Assembly (NCBI RefSeq): GCF_030410485.1
Contig: NZ_JAUHHC010000002.1
Coordinates: 496,001-560,000 of the forward strand
Direction: 5' to 3'
Origin: Roseateles violae
GTDB lineage: Bacteria; Pseudomonadota; Gammaproteobacteria; Burkholderiales; Burkholderiaceae_C
Length of the DNA: 64,000 bases
Shown here: piece after piece, positions 63,138 through 64,000 of the stretch
Layout: each line of letters begins with the position of its first letter
Position numbering within the stretch: position 1 is the stretch's first letter
Position numbers and translations under genes: made by a program
Notes under the pieces: model-generated
Told to the model about the DNA's origin: nothing
The model's input: the letters and a program-made list of their open reading frames with translations, nothing else
The model's database searches: none

Positions 63138-63299
63138 TCAGCGCCGGTGGCTGTAGCGCCACCAGGCGGTCAGCACCGCCGCGCCGAACAGCAGCGTGGC
63201 GCTGAGCGCCGCCGGCCGTCCGATCAGCCACAGCGCCAGCAGGCCGCAGCCCGCATAGACCCAGGGCAGCTTCTCGTACCAGAATTCAGAAATCCACAT
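63138..63299 (-). CDS. Small membrane protein of 53 residues
   Basis: A 54-codon frame (with stop) on the minus strand starts MWISEFWYEKLPWVYAGCGL and has two hydrophobic segments (about residues 12-26 and 30-46) ending in WWRYSHRR. GGAGGAAGAG lies just before the ATG, an unusually good ribosome binding site for this window. The aromatic-rich start and paired helices suggest a genuine small inner-membrane protein of unknown function. It lies 23 bases beyond the chemoreceptor end, convergent. Confidence 0.6.
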   Translation of the reverse strand: MWISEFWYEKLPWVYAGCGLLALWLIGRPAALSATLLFGAAVLTAWWRYSHRR

Positions 63300-63352
63300 C
63301 GCTCTTCCTCCATCCCGGGATCTTCGATCCGGCCCTCAATCCCGCCTTCGAC

Positions 63353-63370
63353 CCCGCCTTCGTGGGCGGG
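63353..63370. terminator. Short hairpin between the small membrane protein and the alcohol dehydrogenase gene
   Basis: CCCGCC-TTCGTG-GGCGGG forms a six-base stem in the 157-base gap 63300-63456. There is no T-run on either strand of note, so this is a weak candidate. The rest of the gap shows a CCCGCCTTCGACCCCGCCTTCG short direct repeat and nothing else recognisable. Confidence 0.3.
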
Positions 63371-63456
63371 TGTTCAGTGGCGCGGATCTTCTCCGTAAGC
63401 GGATCGGGACACCACCCTCGTTTACAGGGGGATTTGTCGCGTTTGTGCAGTAGTTC

Positions 63457-64000
63457 TCAGCTTTTCGCCTCGAGCTCGGCGAAATCCGCATCCAGCACGA
63501 CGCGGTAGCGCGCGCGACCCGAGCGCAGGTGTTCGATCGCCTCGTTGACCCGGCTCATCGGGAAGTGCTCGACCTGGGGCAGGATCTGGTGCCGGGCGGA
63601 GAAGTCCAGCATCCGGGCCAGCAGGGTTGGCGACGGTGTCGGCGAGGCCGACAGGCTGCGCTGCCAGCTCAGGAGCGAGCCGCTGCGCAGGCTCAGCTTG
63701 TCGGTGACGACCCCGACCAGATGCAGCCGACCCTTGGGCGCCAAGGTGCCGATCAGCGCGTCCCACTCGAGGCTGGCGCCGACGGTGACCAAGAGAAAGT
63801 CCAGGCTGCCGGCCGCCGCCTTCAATTCCTTCACATCGACGCTGGACACGGTGCGGTGCGCGCCCAGCGCCAGCGCCTCCTCGCGCTTGGACGGCGACGA
63901 GGTGAAGGCCGTCACCTCGCAACCCCAGGCGCGCGCGAACTTGACGGCCAGATGGCCGAGGCCGCCGATGCCGACGACGCCGACCCGGTCGGTCGGCTGG
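63457..64000 (-). CDS. Zinc-type NAD(P)-dependent alcohol dehydrogenase, 5' end beyond the window
   Basis: The C-terminal half of a medium-chain dehydrogenase, about 181 residues. The Rossmann motif VGVVGIGGLGHLAVKFARAWG at the window edge and ALGAHRTVSS, then AIEHLRSGRARYRVVLD at the end, match the cinnamyl-alcohol/aldehyde reductase group (YahK/AdhA-like). The catalytic zinc half is outside. It would reduce aldehydes with NADPH or oxidise alcohols; the specific substrate cannot be told. The frame is open to the last base. Confidence 0.88.
   Translation of the reverse strand, partial: QPTDRVGVVGIGGLGHLAVKFARAWGCEVTAFTSSPSKREEALALGAHRTVSSVDVKELKAAAGSLDFLLVTVGASLEWDALIGTLAPKGRLHLVGVVTDKLSLRSGSLLSWQRSLSASPTPSPTLLARMLDFSARHQILPQVEHFPMSRVNEAIEHLRSGRARYRVVLDADFAELEAKS

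Overview
The window is chromosomal DNA of very high GC content from a betaproteobacterium. It is almost certainly Burkholderiales, and I infer a relative of Roseateles, Mitsuaria, Paucibacter or Rubrivivax. The evidence is the block gyrA-(DUF2059)-serC-pheA-tyrA-aroA/cmk-rpsA-ihfB-lapA-lapB, followed across a divergent promoter by ompA-ubiG-gph, together with a one-piece ssrA whose tag reads ANDSTFALAA, and a PEP-CTERM sorted protein. I see no tRNA, rRNA, insertion sequence, prophage or CRISPR array. The genes are tightly packed with many 1-4 base start/stop overlaps, and genus-level placement is inference.

Layout. 0-10.6 kb: tRNA hydroxylase trhO, slyX, a membrane diguanylate cyclase, a periplasmic cyclophilin, the replicative polymerase dnaE, a patatin phospholipase and a hybrid histidine kinase. 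10.5-18.7 kb: an envelope glycan region between the lipid A flippase msbA and the LPS regulators lapA/lapB, holding three glycosyltransferase-like genes, a DUF707 gene and glf (UDP-galactopyranose mutase). 18.8-29.5 kb (minus strand): the aromatic/serine biosynthesis supraoperon running from gyrA to ihfB, with aroA and cmk fused into a single protein. 29.8-34.6 kb: ompA-like gene, ubiG-gph, a conserved lipoprotein, ssrA with its terminator, and an AraC/VOC pair.

34.6-43.4 kb is accessory metabolism: two small unknown genes, a PEP-CTERM glucose/sorbosone dehydrogenase-like protein, an operon of antiporter, carboxylate-amine ligase and glutamine-amidotransferase hydrolase, a PAS-LuxR regulator with a hotdog thioesterase, a cupin, and the two subunits of a succinyl-CoA:3-ketoacid CoA-transferase. 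43.5-52 kb: a DUF1800/DUF1501 export pair, ggt, dsbB, a RidA-family gene and comEC. 52.1-63.1 kb: two chemoreceptors flanking a MoxR/DUF58/transglutaminase/MltB cell-wall cluster (interrupted by a 396-base GC-rich hairpin array), a histone-deacetylase-like amidohydrolase and an MscS channel. The window ends inside a zinc alcohol dehydrogenase.

No obvious new defence or mobile system is present. The most interesting points are: a recurrent arrangement in which a -10-like hexamer sits 6-7 bases before the ATG (probable leaderless mRNAs); the aroA-cmk fusion; the antiporter/gamma-glutamyl operon; the LPS-linked galactofuranose cluster; and the hairpin array at 57.9-58.25 kb.
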